Of a stretch of 64,000 nt of DNA, positions 23,426 to 32,658 are shown piece by piece. Below the pieces are notes generated by a model that saw nothing but the letters and a program-made list of their open reading frames with translations, was not told the DNA's origin and made no database searches. Numbering within the stretch: position 1 is the first letter of the stretch; every line of letters starts with the position of its first letter. The translations under genes were made by a program, and so were the position numbers. The stretch is from JBEIQE01 sp040376705 (GTDB lineage: Bacteria > Pseudomonadota > Alphaproteobacteria > UBA2400), in contig JBEIQE010000008.1 of NCBI GenBank assembly GCA_040376705.1, forward strand, positions 51,141 to 115,140, given 5' to 3'.

Positions 23426-25874
23426 CGAGGTTGCTGACCTTAAGCGCATTCTCGACAATGAAGTCGCGGCGGGGTTCAACCACGTCGCCCATCAGGGTGG
23501 AGAAGACCTCTTCAGCCTGCTCAGCCTGCTTGACCTTCACCTGTACCAGCATGCGCTTGGTGGGGTCGAGCGTGGTTTCCCACAGCTGTTCGGCGTTCAT
23601 TTCGCCCAGACCTTTATAGCGCTGTACAGCCAAACCGCGGCGGCCTTCGGCAAACACAGCCTCAAGCAAGGCGATGGGGCCACCAACCGGAATAGGCTTA
23701 CGCTCGCCAAACACCAGCATGGCCGGCTTGGAGTAGGTCTTGCCCAGATCAGCGGTATTCACCTCGATCTTGCGCGCTTCGCCCGAGCGGATCAACTCAG
23801 CCTCGATCTTGGCCTGTTGCGGCACGCCGCGCAGGCTGCGCTTGAAGATAAAACCATCTTCAGCGGTAAAGCTGCCGTTCCAGCGGGTGCTTTCATCACC
23901 CTTGAGGTCGAGCGCGTCAAGGCGGGCGGCAATAACAGCTGCCACCTTCTCGCCGCGCGGCACATCGCTAAGCAGCGCGCTATCGAACGCGCCGCCAATC
24001 GCCGCCTGTTCAACCACTTCGGTGCGGCCCACGTGCTGCGAGATGTTGACGAGTGAAGACTGCAGGGCCTGTGCCTGCTCAATCAGGCGCTTGAGCGGCT
24101 CACCGGTTACCGGCGGGCCGTTTTCAACGCGCAGCTCGCCATCCTCAATCGCGTTATCGATGAGGTAGGCTTCGAACGCGCGGTTATCGAGCAGGTAAGT
24201 CTCAGATTTGCCCTTGGCCGCGCGGTAGAGTGGCGGCTGGGCGATATAGAGATAGCCACGCTCGATCAGCGAGGGCATCTGGCGGTAGAAGAAGGTGAGC
24301 AGAAGCGTACGGATATGCGCACCGTCGACGTCGGCGTCGGTCATGATAATGATTTTGTGATAACGCAGCTTCTCGATATTGAACTCTTCACGGCCAATAC
24401 CGGTGCCGAGCGCGGTGATGAGCGTACCGATTTCGGCACTGCCCAGCATACGGTCGAAGCGCGCACGCTCAACGTTGAGGATCTTACCCTTGAGCGGCAG
24501 AATGGCCTGTGTCGAGCGCGAACGGCCCTGCTTGGCTGATCCGCCTGCCGAGTCACCCTCGACGATGAACAGTTCAGACTTGGCGGGGTCGCGTTCCTGG
24601 CAGTCGGCCAGCTTACCCGGCAGCGAGGCGATATCGAGCGCGCCCTTGCGGCGGGTGAGTTCGCGCGCCCGGCGGGCGGCTTCACGCGCGGCGGCGGCTT
24701 CGGCAATCTTGCTGATGATCTTCTTGGCTTCAGCCGGATTTTCTTCAAACCACTCGGACAGCTTGGCACCCACAGCGTTTTCAACCGCCGGGCGTACTTC
24801 CGAGCTTACCAGTTTGTCCTTGGTCTGGCTGCTAAACTTGGGGTCTGGCACCTTGACCGAGACAATACAGGTCATACCTTCGCGCGCATCTTCGCCGGTC
24901 AGGTCGACTTTCTCTTTTTTGGTAATGCCGGTCTCTTCGGCATATTTGTTGATGCAGCGGGTGAGTGCGGCACGGAAGCCCTGCAAATGCGTACCACCAT
25001 CGCGCTGCGGGATGTTGTTGGTAAAGCAAAGCGTGTTTTCATGGTAGCCATCATTCCACTGCATGGCCATGCCAACGGTAATGCCGCCTTCCATCAGCGT
25101 TTCGAACGCGATGGGCTTGTGCACGGCTGTCTTGCTGCGATCGAGGTACTTCACGAACTCTTCAAGGCCGCCTTCGTAATGCAGCTCAACTGCCTTGGGC
25201 TCAACCCCGCGGTTATCGCGCAGAATAAGCACCACGCCCGAGTTGAGAAACGCCAGTTCGCGCAGGCGGTGCTCAAGGGTATTAAAATCGAACTCACGGT
25301 TCTTGAAGGTCTCGATCGACGGCATGAAGGTTACTTCGGTACCGTTACGACCTGGAGCATCGCCCACTTCCTTCAGCGGTGCTTCGGCATCACCATGCTT
25401 GAAGCGCAGGAACCACTCTTTGCCTTCGCGCCAGATGCGCAGGTCAAGGCGCTCGGACAGGGCGTTGACCACCGATACACCCACGCCGTGCAGACCGCCT
25501 GAAACCTTATATGAATTCTGGTCGAACTTACCGCCAGCATGCAGCTGGGTCATGATCACTTCGGCAGCGCTGATACCTTCTTCCTTATGAATGCCAACCG
25601 GAATACCGCGGCCGTTATCTGCCACGGTGCATGAGCCATCAGGGTTCAGGATTACATCGACATGATCGGCATAACCGGCGAGCGCTTCGTCGATTGCGTT
25701 ATCCACCACTTCGTACACCATGTGGTGCAGACCCGAGCCGTCTTCGGTATCGCCAATGTACATGCCGGGGCGCTTGCGCACGGCATCGAGGCCCTTGAGA
25801 ACCTTGATGCTGTCTGCGCCGTAGCTCTCGGCGCCTTCTTCGGAATGGGTCATTTTGAGTGCATCTTTAGCCAT
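23418..25874 (-). CDS. gyrB: DNA gyrase subunit B
   Basis: ATPase subunit of gyrase, which with GyrA introduces negative supercoils. From the ATG at 25874 (MAKDALKMTHSEE) the protein has 818 residues, a normal length. The GHKL ATP site has EVVDNAIDEALAG and GRGIPVGIH; the transducer domain follows; the TOPRIM domain has LFIVEGDSAGG and DADVDGAHIRTLLLTFF; the C-terminal part ends with QRYKGLGEMNAEQLWETT. The frame open before 25874 overlaps recF and is not coding. It starts 22 bases after recF, in the common replication gene order dnaN-recF-gyrB; dnaA is not adjacent. Confidence 0.98.
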   Translation of the reverse strand: MAKDALKMTHSEEGAESYGADSIKVLKGLDAVRKRPGMYIGDTEDGSGLHHMVYEVVDNAIDEALAGYADHVDVILNPDGSCTVADNGRGIPVGIHKEEGISAAEVIMTQLHAGGKFDQNSYKVSGGLHGVGVSVVNALSERLDLRIWREGKEWFLRFKHGDAEAPLKEVGDAPGRNGTEVTFMPSIETFKNREFDFNTLEHRLRELAFLNSGVVLILRDNRGVEPKAVELHYEGGLEEFVKYLDRSKTAVHKPIAFETLMEGGITVGMAMQWNDGYHENTLCFTNNIPQRDGGTHLQGFRAALTRCINKYAEETGITKKEKVDLTGEDAREGMTCIVSVKVPDPKFSSQTKDKLVSSEVRPAVENAVGAKLSEWFEENPAEAKKIISKIAEAAAAREAARRARELTRRKGALDIASLPGKLADCQERDPAKSELFIVEGDSAGGSAKQGRSRSTQAILPLKGKILNVERARFDRMLGSAEIGTLITALGTGIGREEFNIEKLRYHKIIIMTDADVDGAHIRTLLLTFFYRQMPSLIERGYLYIAQPPLYRAAKGKSETYLLDNRAFEAYLIDNAIEDGELRVENGPPVTGEPLKRLIEQAQALQSSLVNISQHVGRTEVVEQAAIGGAFDSALLSDVPRGEKVAAVIAARLDALDLKGDESTRWNGSFTAEDGFIFKRSLRGVPQQAKIEAELIRSGEARKIEVNTADLGKTYSKPAMLVFGERKPIPVGGPIALLEAVFAEGRRGLAVQRYKGLGEMNAEQLWETTLDPTKRMLVQVKVKQAEQAEEVFSTLMGDVVEPRRDFIVENALKVSNLDV

Positions 25875-25896
25875 GAAACTACCTGAAATAAGAACT

Positions 25897-27024
25897 CTAA
25901 ACCGGAGCGGTTTCGCGCACGCCCCCAGCCTCGATTTCATAGCACATAACCCGCCCGAAAAGGGGTGAAAAAAGTGACGAATCAGCCCCCGTGAGCCAGA
26001 CCTGCGAGCCTAGCAGAAAGAGCTGATTATACAGGGTTTCGCGGCGTTCTTCGTCCAGATGGGCGCCCACTTCGTCAAGCAGTAAAATGGGGGGCTGGGA
26101 ACGCTGGGTTTTAATAAGCTGGCCATGCGCCAGAATGAGGCTAATGAGCAACGCTTTTTGCTCACCGGTTGAGCATAAACCGGCAGGCATATTCTTGCCC
26201 GGGTGAAGTGCCATAAGGTCACTGCGGTGTGGCCCGAGGGTGGTGATGCCGGTAGCCGCATCGAAGCGGCGGTTTTTGGCCAGTTCGGCGCGCAGGCGGT
26301 CTTCCACCAGCAGCGCAGGGCCATCTGCCAGCCAGTTTTCGCAGCCCTCAAGCGAGAGAATGGGGGTGGGGAAGGCCTCGGCCACTGTGGTTTGCGCCAG
26401 ATGCTGCCCCAAGCCCAAAACCAGCTCGCGCCGGGCCGCCATGACCGCCACGCCCTCGGTAGCCAGCGTGTGCTCGATGCTGCTCAGCCATGCATCATCC
26501 ATGCGGCCGTCTTTCAGCAGCTTGTTGCGCTCGGCCAGCGCATCTTCATAGCGGTTGAGGCGGGTGGTATGGGCAGGATCAAGCGCGGCAGTCAGCCGGT
26601 CGAGGAACCGTCGGCGCGTGCCCGGGCTATCGGTCCATAATCTATCCATCGCAGGCGTGAGCCAGCTAATGGCCAGATGCTCGTTCAGCTCTGGCTGGCC
26701 GATTTTATTGCCGTCGATCAGCACAATCCGGCGATCGCTCTCAAGATTGTTGGGGTCTTGCCCGGTGGCAATCAGCTGTTCGCCATGGCGGGTATTAAGC
26801 ACGCTCGAGATGGCCCATGGCACGCTGCTGCCAAACTTCTGCACATCACGCAGCTTGGCGCCGCGCAGGCCGCGCCCCGGCGAGAGCAGCGAAATAGCCT
26901 CGAGAATGTTGGTTTTTCCAGCGCCATTCACGCCCATCAGCACCATCAGGCCGGGCTGGGCATCCAGCGTTACGGCATTATAGCTGCGATAGGCCGTCAG
27001 GCTGAGGCGCGAGAGATGGGCCAT
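25897..27024 (-). CDS. recF: DNA replication and repair protein RecF
   Basis: SMC-like ABC ATPase of 375 residues that binds gaps and helps RecOR load RecA. Walker A is GVNGAGKT at residues 31-38, the signature region STGEQKALLISL is present, and Walker B is ILLLDEVGAHLD. The N-terminus LSLTAYRSYNAVTLD is standard. AGGAG lies about 8 bases before the ATG. It follows the 94-residue hypothetical gene by 14 bases and precedes gyrB, consistent with one transcript. Confidence 0.97.
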   Translation of the reverse strand: MAHLSRLSLTAYRSYNAVTLDAQPGLMVLMGVNGAGKTNILEAISLLSPGRGLRGAKLRDVQKFGSSVPWAISSVLNTRHGEQLIATGQDPNNLESDRRIVLIDGNKIGQPELNEHLAISWLTPAMDRLWTDSPGTRRRFLDRLTAALDPAHTTRLNRYEDALAERNKLLKDGRMDDAWLSSIEHTLATEGVAVMAARRELVLGLGQHLAQTTVAEAFPTPILSLEGCENWLADGPALLVEDRLRAELAKNRRFDAATGITTLGPHRSDLMALHPGKNMPAGLCSTGEQKALLISLILAHGQLIKTQRSQPPILLLDEVGAHLDEERRETLYNQLFLLGSQVWLTGADSSLFSPLFGRVMCYEIEAGGVRETAPV

Positions 27025-27038
27025 AAAATCGCTCCTGC

Positions 27039-27323
27039 TTACTTGGCACAGGGAGCTTGGCCCTTTTTGGTGCAGGCGGCAGCGGTAGCGGCGGTGCTCA
27101 CGGCAGCGGCATGCTGTTTGCCGGCTTTGGTGCGGTTAAAGCTGGCGGTGGCTGCATAGGCGGCTTCAATGCCGGCATCATTCAGCATAACGCCAGCAGC
27201 CTCCAGCTTTTGCGTGAGGAACACGACCAAAGCCTCATCCCGTGTACGCAGGGCCTCGTTAAAGCTGGGCGAAGCCTCGCCTGCTTTTTTGCGCTGACGG
27301 CTGATAACGGGTTTATCTCCCAT
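27039..27323 (-). CDS. small hypothetical protein between dnaN and recF
   Basis: Not recognised. A 94-residue protein with a basic, proline-containing start (MGDKPVISRQRKKAGEA), a helical middle (NEALRTRDEALVVFLTQKLEAAGVML) and an alanine/threonine-rich, cysteine-containing tail (ATAAACTKKGQAPCAK). No signal peptide or membrane segment is seen. It is tightly packed, 11 bases after dnaN and 14 before recF, so it is certain to be co-transcribed with replication genes. A GGCGAG-type site precedes the ATG. Genes inserted at this point are not part of the usual dnaN-recF pair. Confidence 0.7.
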   Translation of the reverse strand: MGDKPVISRQRKKAGEASPSFNEALRTRDEALVVFLTQKLEAAGVMLNDAGIEAAYAATASFNRTKAGKQHAAAVSTAATAAACTKKGQAPCAK

Positions 27324-27334
27324 AATCAGCTCGC

Positions 27335-28456
27335 CTAGACACGCATCGGCATCAGGACATACAGCGCGCTGGCATCGCTCGCATCACGCACCACGGTTGG
27401 CGAAGCGCCATCCATGAGCTTCAGCTCGGCCGCATCACCCTCAATCTGCTGGGTGATTTCGTAGAGATACTTGCTGTTAAAGCCGATCTCCATCGAGGCT
27501 GAATCGTAGCTCACTTCCAGCTCTTCATCGGCACTGCCGCCCGCATCTGCGCTATTCGCGCTGAGCTTGAGGGTGCCCTTGTCGAGGCTGAGCTTCACAG
27601 CGCGGGTTTTTTCTGAAGAAATGGTAGCCACGCGGTCAACTGCCGAAGCGAGGATCTGGCTGTTCACCAGCAGGGTTTTGTCGTTGCCCTGCGGGATCAC
27701 GCGCTCGTAGTCCGGGAAGGTGCCATCAATCAGCTTGGTGGTGAGAATGATGTCGCCAATCGTGACCTGTGCCTTGGTGGCCGAGAGGGCGAGCTTTACA
27801 TCACCATCCGCTTCATCCAGCAGCTTGCGGATTTCGCCTACAGCTTTGCGCGGCAGAATGATGCCGGGCATGCTCTCGCCGCCCTCAGGCAACGGGATTT
27901 CCATGCGGGCGAGGCGGTGGCCATCGGTGGCGACTGCGCGCAGCATACGGGCTTTGCCCGAGGTTGCCGCGTGCAGGTAGATACCGTTGAGGTAGTAGCG
28001 GGTTTCCTCGGTGCTCATCGCAAACTTGGTGCGGTCGATGAGGTGAATGAGGCTCGATGCCGCCAGTTCAATGTGGCTGGGCAGATCGCCAGCCGCCATG
28101 GCGGGGAAGTCGTCCACCGGCAGGCAGCCGAGCTTGAAGTGCGAGCGGCCAGCGGTAATGGTCAGCTGGTCTTTGCCGGGTGGGCAGTCGAGCTCAACTT
28201 CGGCACCATCCGGCAGCTTGCGGATAATGTCGTACAGCATGGCAGCCGGAGCGGTGGTAGCACCGGGCTGGCTTACATTGGCGCCAATGGTTTCGATGAT
28301 CTCGATTTCCATATCGGTGGCAGCGAGGTAGAGCACGCCTTTGTCGGCACGCAGCAGCACGTTGGCAAGAATGGGAATAGTGTTGCGGCGCTCCACCACA
28401 CCCTGAGCATGTGCGAGTGCCTTGAGCAACAGGGCACGATCAATGGTGAGTTTCAT
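27335..28456 (-). CDS. dnaN: DNA polymerase III beta subunit (sliding clamp)
   Basis: Ring-shaped processivity clamp of 373 residues, three similar domains. It opens MKLTIDRALLLKALAHAQGVVERRNTIPILANVLL (seen in parts), has RYYLNGIYLH and the ATDGHRLARMEIPLP stretch of the middle domain, and ends YVLMPMRV, the conserved C-terminus at the binding cleft. GGGAG lies just upstream of the ATG. The dnaN gene heads the run dnaN - 94-aa gene - recF - gyrB. Confidence 0.98.
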   Translation of the reverse strand: MKLTIDRALLLKALAHAQGVVERRNTIPILANVLLRADKGVLYLAATDMEIEIIETIGANVSQPGATTAPAAMLYDIIRKLPDGAEVELDCPPGKDQLTITAGRSHFKLGCLPVDDFPAMAAGDLPSHIELAASSLIHLIDRTKFAMSTEETRYYLNGIYLHAATSGKARMLRAVATDGHRLARMEIPLPEGGESMPGIILPRKAVGEIRKLLDEADGDVKLALSATKAQVTIGDIILTTKLIDGTFPDYERVIPQGNDKTLLVNSQILASAVDRVATISSEKTRAVKLSLDKGTLKLSANSADAGGSADEELEVSYDSASMEIGFNSKYLYEITQQIEGDAAELKLMDGASPTVVRDASDASALYVLMPMRV

Positions 28457-28517
28457 GGAGGTCTCCCGGGCTATATATCCTGTGGCGGATATAGCACGAT
28501 TCCATCTCTGTCAAAGC

Positions 28518-29153
28518 CTAATTGCCGGGTTTTTGATGCGAATTCAGGCGCTGCTGGGCAGGGTTTTGCGGGTGAAACAGGTTGGTGCGGGCGCGTTTTT
28601 CCAGCCGCGCGGCCACCAGTGTGTCCATGTCCATATTCAGGCCCTCGCTTACGCCGCCTAAAATGCGGCACAGGGTGAGGGTAGAGTCGCGCATTTGGGC
28701 ATTAAAGGCCTTTTTGGCCCGGCGGGCGGGTGGCATGAGCGCGCAAATCTGGCCCCACAAGGTGGGGGCTGGCTCTTTGTAGTCGATCAGGGCCGCCGCC
28801 ATTTGCGCTTGCGGCGCCAGAATCGAAAGCCCTAGCGCCTGCGGCGTGCGGATGTTGAAGGCAAACGTCGGGCGATGCTTAAGCTCTTGTTCCAAATCAA
28901 TTTTTAAAGAATTTGCGGTGGCCAGCATGACGATGAAGGCGTTGGTCACGATATCATTGAAGGTGAATTTGATAGCGGACGGGTCAAATCCCACCAGATG
29001 GCCGATGTATTTGCCCTGATGCAGGGTGTAATGCGTCAGGCGGTTCTTTTCGCTCATGCCCATGATATCGCGGCTGAACTCAAGGTCGTGCGCCAGCTGC
29101 TGCTTTTGCAGCATTGCGAGAGAGGGGTAATGATGGAGCATGTCTTTGGTCAT
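28518..29153 (-). CDS. hypothetical protein
   Basis: Not firmly recognised. A 211-residue soluble helical protein. The segment LTHYTLHQGKYIGHLVG followed by FNDIVTNAFIVMLATANSLKIDLEQEL resembles MazG-like or nucleotide-pyrophosphohydrolase-like helices of unknown alphaproteobacterial proteins, but the acidic metal-binding pattern (ExxE...ExxD) is not clear. The C-terminal third is basic and Gln/His-rich. The ribosome site before the ATG is weak (GCGGATA). It lies immediately upstream of dnaN on the same strand, about 60 bases away, and is divergent from the chemoreceptor gene. Confidence 0.6.
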   Translation of the reverse strand: MTKDMLHHYPSLAMLQKQQLAHDLEFSRDIMGMSEKNRLTHYTLHQGKYIGHLVGFDPSAIKFTFNDIVTNAFIVMLATANSLKIDLEQELKHRPTFAFNIRTPQALGLSILAPQAQMAAALIDYKEPAPTLWGQICALMPPARRAKKAFNAQMRDSTLTLCRILGGVSEGLNMDMDTLVAARLEKRARTNLFHPQNPAQQRLNSHQKPGN

Positions 29154-29260
29154 TATCCGCGCAACCTAGCCTAAGGCTGCAGGTCATTTCAAAGCCAAAG
29201 ACGTGCTGCCTCATAACAGGGCAAATTTATTTGCATATCGTTAGGTATTATGAATAACCG

Positions 29261-29275
29261 TTAATCTGCCATTAA
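29261..29275 (+). promoter_or_regulatory. putative CtrA box upstream of the chemoreceptor gene
   Basis: Perfect TTAA-N7-TTAA in the intergenic region, 53 bases before the GTG start of the chemoreceptor. In alphaproteobacteria CtrA controls many flagellar and chemotaxis genes, so direct control is plausible. Confidence 0.55.
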
Positions 29276-29328
29276 GGTGCGGTGCACAAATATGCATGAC
29301 CACATTAACGTGTTCTGCGGAGAAATTC

Positions 29329-31005
29329 GTGAAAAACCTCACCATCAAGGCAAGACTGTTCCTCATTCTCGGTATTCTGGCGGTTGTTACTGTCTCGGTG
29401 CAGGGGGCGGGTTACTACGCCATCGGCCAGATGACGCGCGGTATGGAGACCATTTACAACGACCGCGTGGTGCCGCTGCGCGACCTCAAGATTGTGGCCG
29501 ATGCCTATGCCGTGAACATCGTTGACGCTGCGCATAAAACCCGTGCGGGCATCTTCAGCTGGGCCGAGGGCACGCAGTCGGTCGAGTTGGCGTCCAAGAC
29601 CATTCACGATGCCTGGAATAAGTATATCTCAACCACGCTGACCGAGGACGAAGCCAAGCTGGTGGCCGAAGCCGCTACGCGCATGACTAAGGCCGATGCA
29701 GCGGTGGCAGAGTTGCTCACCCTTATGAAAGCGCAGGATATGGCTGCGCTGGTCACTTTTGCTGAAAAAGACATGTACCCGGTGATCGACCCCATCAGCG
29801 AAACCGTGAGTAAGCTGGTTGAGCTGCAGCTGCAGGTGGCAGCGCAGGTATTTGAAGAGAAAGAGGCACTCAAGCATACGCTCGATACTGCACAGCTGGC
29901 GGTGCTGGCTATTCTGGCTACTATTATTTTTATAGCTATGCAGATAGCGCGCAAGAACATCGTGTCTCCGTTACAGCAAATGACCAGCGCCATGAAGTCG
30001 GTGGCTGAAGGTAACCTGCATGTGCGCACACCATGTTTGGGCCAGCGTGATGAAATCGGCTCATTGGCCGATGCGCTTGAGGTGTTCAAGCAGAACCGCA
30101 GCGAGGCCGACAGGCTTGCCGAAGAGCAGGCCGCCGAGCAAAAGCGCAAAGAGGCGCGTCAGGCTGCGCTCAATCAAGCGATTGCCGATTTTGATGCCGA
30201 AGCCAAGCAGGCGGTGGTCATTCTCAGTGGCGCTGCAACCGAGCTGAATGCTTCGGCTGAAGCCTTGACCCATACTTCAGGCAATATGCGCGTGAAGGCG
30301 GGTGAAGTTACCCAGTCGGCCAGCATTGCGGCCAATAATATCCAGACTGTTGCAGCTGCCTCAACCGAGATGAATGCCTCAGTCGATGAAATTGCCCGCA
30401 ACCTCAGCCGCTCGGCGCAAACAACCAGCCGCGCAGTGGATGATGCGCATAAGGCCAATGACAAGGTCAATGGCCTGGTCGAAACAGCCCGCAAGATTGG
30501 TGATGTGGTGGGTCTGATTAACGACATCGCCGCGCAGACCAATCTTCTGGCACTCAACGCTACGATTGAGGCTGCGCGTGCAGGCGAGGCCGGTAAGGGC
30601 TTTGCAGTTGTGGCGAATGAGGTGAAGTCACTCGCCACGCAAACCGCCAAGGCAACGGAGGATATCACCAGCCAGATCAGTGCTATCCAGAACGCCACGC
30701 AGGAGGCAGTGTCTTCCATCGCGCAGATCACGCAGGTGATCAGCGAAATCGACCAGATTACCTCTAGCATTTCAGCCGCGGTAGAAGAGCAGAGCGCCGT
30801 AACGCGCGATATTGCCGAAAACGTCAATCAGGCGGCGCAAAACGCGCAGGCCGTGAGTGCCAATATCGGGCAGGTATCGCAATCGGCCGAAGAGGTGGGC
30901 AGCTCGAGTGTGCAGGTTGAGGCCGCTGCCAGCGATGTGAGCCGTCAGTCGGTACGTATGAAGGACCAGATCGACCGCTTCTTCGCGCGCGTACGTTCAG
31001 CTTAA
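29329..31005 (+). CDS. methyl-accepting chemotaxis protein
   Basis: Transmembrane chemoreceptor of 558 residues. The GTG at 29329 is chosen because GGAG lies 6 bases upstream and gives MKNLTIKARLFLIL; an ATG at 29296 would add 11 non-hydrophobic residues. Layout: TM1 about 8-30, a periplasmic four-helix-bundle sensor to about 180, TM2 (AVLAILATIIFIAMQIA), HAMP, then the signalling hairpin with the hypervariable-free tip GLINDIAAQTNLLALNATIE and GEAGKGFAVVANEVK. It has no C-terminal NWETF-type pentapeptide for CheR docking. No che genes are adjacent. A CtrA-type box lies upstream and a two-tier hairpin follows. Confidence 0.95.
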   Translation: MKNLTIKARLFLILGILAVVTVSVQGAGYYAIGQMTRGMETIYNDRVVPLRDLKIVADAYAVNIVDAAHKTRAGIFSWAEGTQSVELASKTIHDAWNKYISTTLTEDEAKLVAEAATRMTKADAAVAELLTLMKAQDMAALVTFAEKDMYPVIDPISETVSKLVELQLQVAAQVFEEKEALKHTLDTAQLAVLAILATIIFIAMQIARKNIVSPLQQMTSAMKSVAEGNLHVRTPCLGQRDEIGSLADALEVFKQNRSEADRLAEEQAAEQKRKEARQAALNQAIADFDAEAKQAVVILSGAATELNASAEALTHTSGNMRVKAGEVTQSASIAANNIQTVAAASTEMNASVDEIARNLSRSAQTTSRAVDDAHKANDKVNGLVETARKIGDVVGLINDIAAQTNLLALNATIEAARAGEAGKGFAVVANEVKSLATQTAKATEDITSQISAIQNATQEAVSSIAQITQVISEIDQITSSISAAVEEQSAVTRDIAENVNQAAQNAQAVSANIGQVSQSAEEVGSSSVQVEAAASDVSRQSVRMKDQIDRFFARVRSA

Positions 31006-31028
31006 TTATTTGGTTTAATGTTTAGGGC

Positions 31029-31080
31029 GGGCCGCCGGGGCACTCCTTATTATAGGGAGTTGACTCGGCGGCCCTGCTTT
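31029..31080 (+). terminator. large two-tier hairpin after the chemoreceptor gene
   Basis: Outer stem GGGCCGCCG / CGGCGGCCC (31029-31037, 31066-31074) encloses an inner stem ACTCC/GGAGT. Only a short T-run (TGCTTTT) follows. Likely terminator. Confidence 0.7.
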
Positions 31081-31126
31081 TGATTAACTCTGCCGCATAA
31101 AGATAAAGAGTAGGCAGGGTTACTTC

Positions 31127-31684
31127 ATGACGATGGCAGAAATTGTATATGCACCGCCCACCTTCACGGTGCCTTATCTGCCTGCGCGCGATGCGTTGCT
31201 GTTCGAGAAAAACTTGAGTCCCAAAGAATCGATGCTCCTGATTGCCTGCCTTGGCATGCGCCAGCAGGACCGCGCGTTTAGGGATGAAATGCGTGAGCGG
31301 GCTTTGCGCGATAAAGCCTCAGCCGAAGCCTATGAAAAAGACTTCATCGAGTATTGCAACAAAAGCTGGATGCCGAATGCGGTTATCTTCCGTTTCACCT
31401 CGGGGGAGGATTTTGCCAGCAGCCGCGATTTGCAGGCGCGTGATCACCGTATTCGCCTGAGCAACCAGTATACGCTCGAGCGTAACCGCGAGTTCCGCCA
31501 GCACGATGAGGCGGTGATGGCTGAAGAAGCACGCATGCGTGGTTTGTTAACTAGCCATGGCGCACAGGCCAAGCGGCTGTTCAACACCATCGCTATTTCA
31601 GGCATGACCTCACTGCATTTTTCGCAGGCCGAAATTGCCCCTGCCGAGCATCTTCCCAACCCGCTCGAGCGTTTGTTGCCTTAA
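31127..31684 (+). CDS. hypothetical protein
   Basis: Not recognised. A 185-residue soluble protein, mostly helical and rich in charged residues (RQQDRAFRDEMRERALRDKASAEAYEKDF in parts), with no signal peptide or membrane helix and no evident active site. The N-terminus MTMAEIVYAPPTFTVPYLPARDALLF is hydrophobic but proline-broken. AGGGT lies about 8 bases before the ATG. Its stop overlaps the stop of the convergent diguanylate cyclase gene by 4 bases. Charged helices of this kind suggest a coiled-coil or scaffold protein, but that is only an impression. Confidence 0.65.
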   Translation: MTMAEIVYAPPTFTVPYLPARDALLFEKNLSPKESMLLIACLGMRQQDRAFRDEMRERALRDKASAEAYEKDFIEYCNKSWMPNAVIFRFTSGEDFASSRDLQARDHRIRLSNQYTLERNREFRQHDEAVMAEEARMRGLLTSHGAQAKRLFNTIAISGMTSLHFSQAEIAPAEHLPNPLERLLP

Positions 31685-32412
31685 ACCCGCGCTGCAGCCT
31701 TAATGCGTTGTTTATGCGCATACATGGCGGCGTCAGCGGCCGAAAGTACGCCCTTGGTGGTATCGGTACCGGCAAACGACGAAGCGCCATAAGCCGCGCT
31801 CAGGGTCACCGGCGTATGCTCATCCGCCATTAAAGGCACACGTGTGAGCAGGTCAGTCACGCGCTCGCCACGCACCACCGCGCCCGAAGTTGGTGTATCC
31901 GGCATCAGCACGGCAAATTCATCTCCGCCCAAACGGCCAATCAGGTCGGTGGAGCGGCACGAGAGAATGAGCATTTTGGCGACGCGCTCAATCGCGCGGT
32001 CACCCATGGCGTGGCCATAAGTATCGTTCAGCTGCTTGAGGCCGTTCATATCGAGGAACAGCACGCTACCGGGGCGGCCCGAGCGTTTGGCCAGCGCAAT
32101 CGCGCGGCCCAGCTCGCGCTCAAACGCGCGGCGGTTCAGCACCGGACACAAGGGGTCGGCATCAATCAGCTGTTCAAGCTCGGCCCTGCGGGTTTCGCTT
32201 AAAGATAAACTTGTACGCAGGCGGGCGATTTCATCAATCAGCCGCGCCATGCTTTGAATATGCACATTTTCTTCGGGCGCAAACGGGCGCTGCAGGGCAA
32301 TCAGCCAGTCCTGCTCAATCGCAATACCTTCAACGGCATGATGGCTGGGGCGGTTGAGCTGGTTAACCAGCTCCCGCAGGCTTATCGGCCGGGCTAGATC
32401 ACTTGTCGTCAT
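31681..32412 (-). CDS. diguanylate cyclase (GGDEF)
   Basis: Soluble 243-residue protein that should make cyclic di-GMP from two GTP. The N-terminal 75 residues are helical and unassigned. The GGDEF domain begins at DADPLCPVLNRRAFE, has FLDMNGLKQLNDTYGH (metal and guanine binding) and the intact active-site loop RLGGDEFAVLM. RSTD lies five residues before GGDEF, the RxxD inhibitory site, so product feedback is expected. There are no membrane helices and no known sensor domain. Its start overlaps the end of the DUF4169 gene by 14 bases, so the pair is coupled, downstream of a divergent region with a CtrA-type box. Confidence 0.92.
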   Translation of the reverse strand: MTTSDLARPISLRELVNQLNRPSHHAVEGIAIEQDWLIALQRPFAPEENVHIQSMARLIDEIARLRTSLSLSETRRAELEQLIDADPLCPVLNRRAFERELGRAIALAKRSGRPGSVLFLDMNGLKQLNDTYGHAMGDRAIERVAKMLILSCRSTDLIGRLGGDEFAVLMPDTPTSGAVVRGERVTDLLTRVPLMADEHTPVTLSAAYGASSFAGTDTTKGVLSAADAAMYAHKQRIKAAARV

Positions 32413-32608
32413 CGCGCTCCTTATCCGTAAGATTTTCTATCTTATGCCCATCAAGTTCGCGGCGAGCGCGCTCGGCGTCCATTTCTTCTTTTTGCCGGGC
32501 ACCCTTGGTGCGGCCATGCTTGGCGCGGTTTTGTGCGGCTGTGTCTTCAGCTTCAGCGCGCTTTTGCTGCTTGCGAACCTGCCGAAGGTTAATGATTTCA
32601 GCGCCCAT
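32399..32608 (-). CDS. DUF4169 family protein
   Basis: Short basic protein of about 69 residues from an internal ATG: MGAEIINLRQVRKQQKRAE, then NRAKHGRTKGAR and a closing DGHKIEN. This is the layout of DUF4169, a small alphaproteobacterial family of unknown function that is mostly a charged helix. The frame is open to an earlier ATG at 32656, but the family starts at the M-G-[AE]-I-INLR sequence. It overlaps the diguanylate cyclase start by 14 bases. The intergenic region upstream is shared with the divergent AsmA gene. Confidence 0.8.
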   Translation of the reverse strand: MGAEIINLRQVRKQQKRAEAEDTAAQNRAKHGRTKGARQKEEMDAERARRELDGHKIENLTDKERDDDK

Positions 32609-32658
32609 ACCAATATCATACACTATCTTTACCATCACTTTTAGCCAAAATCGCATCG

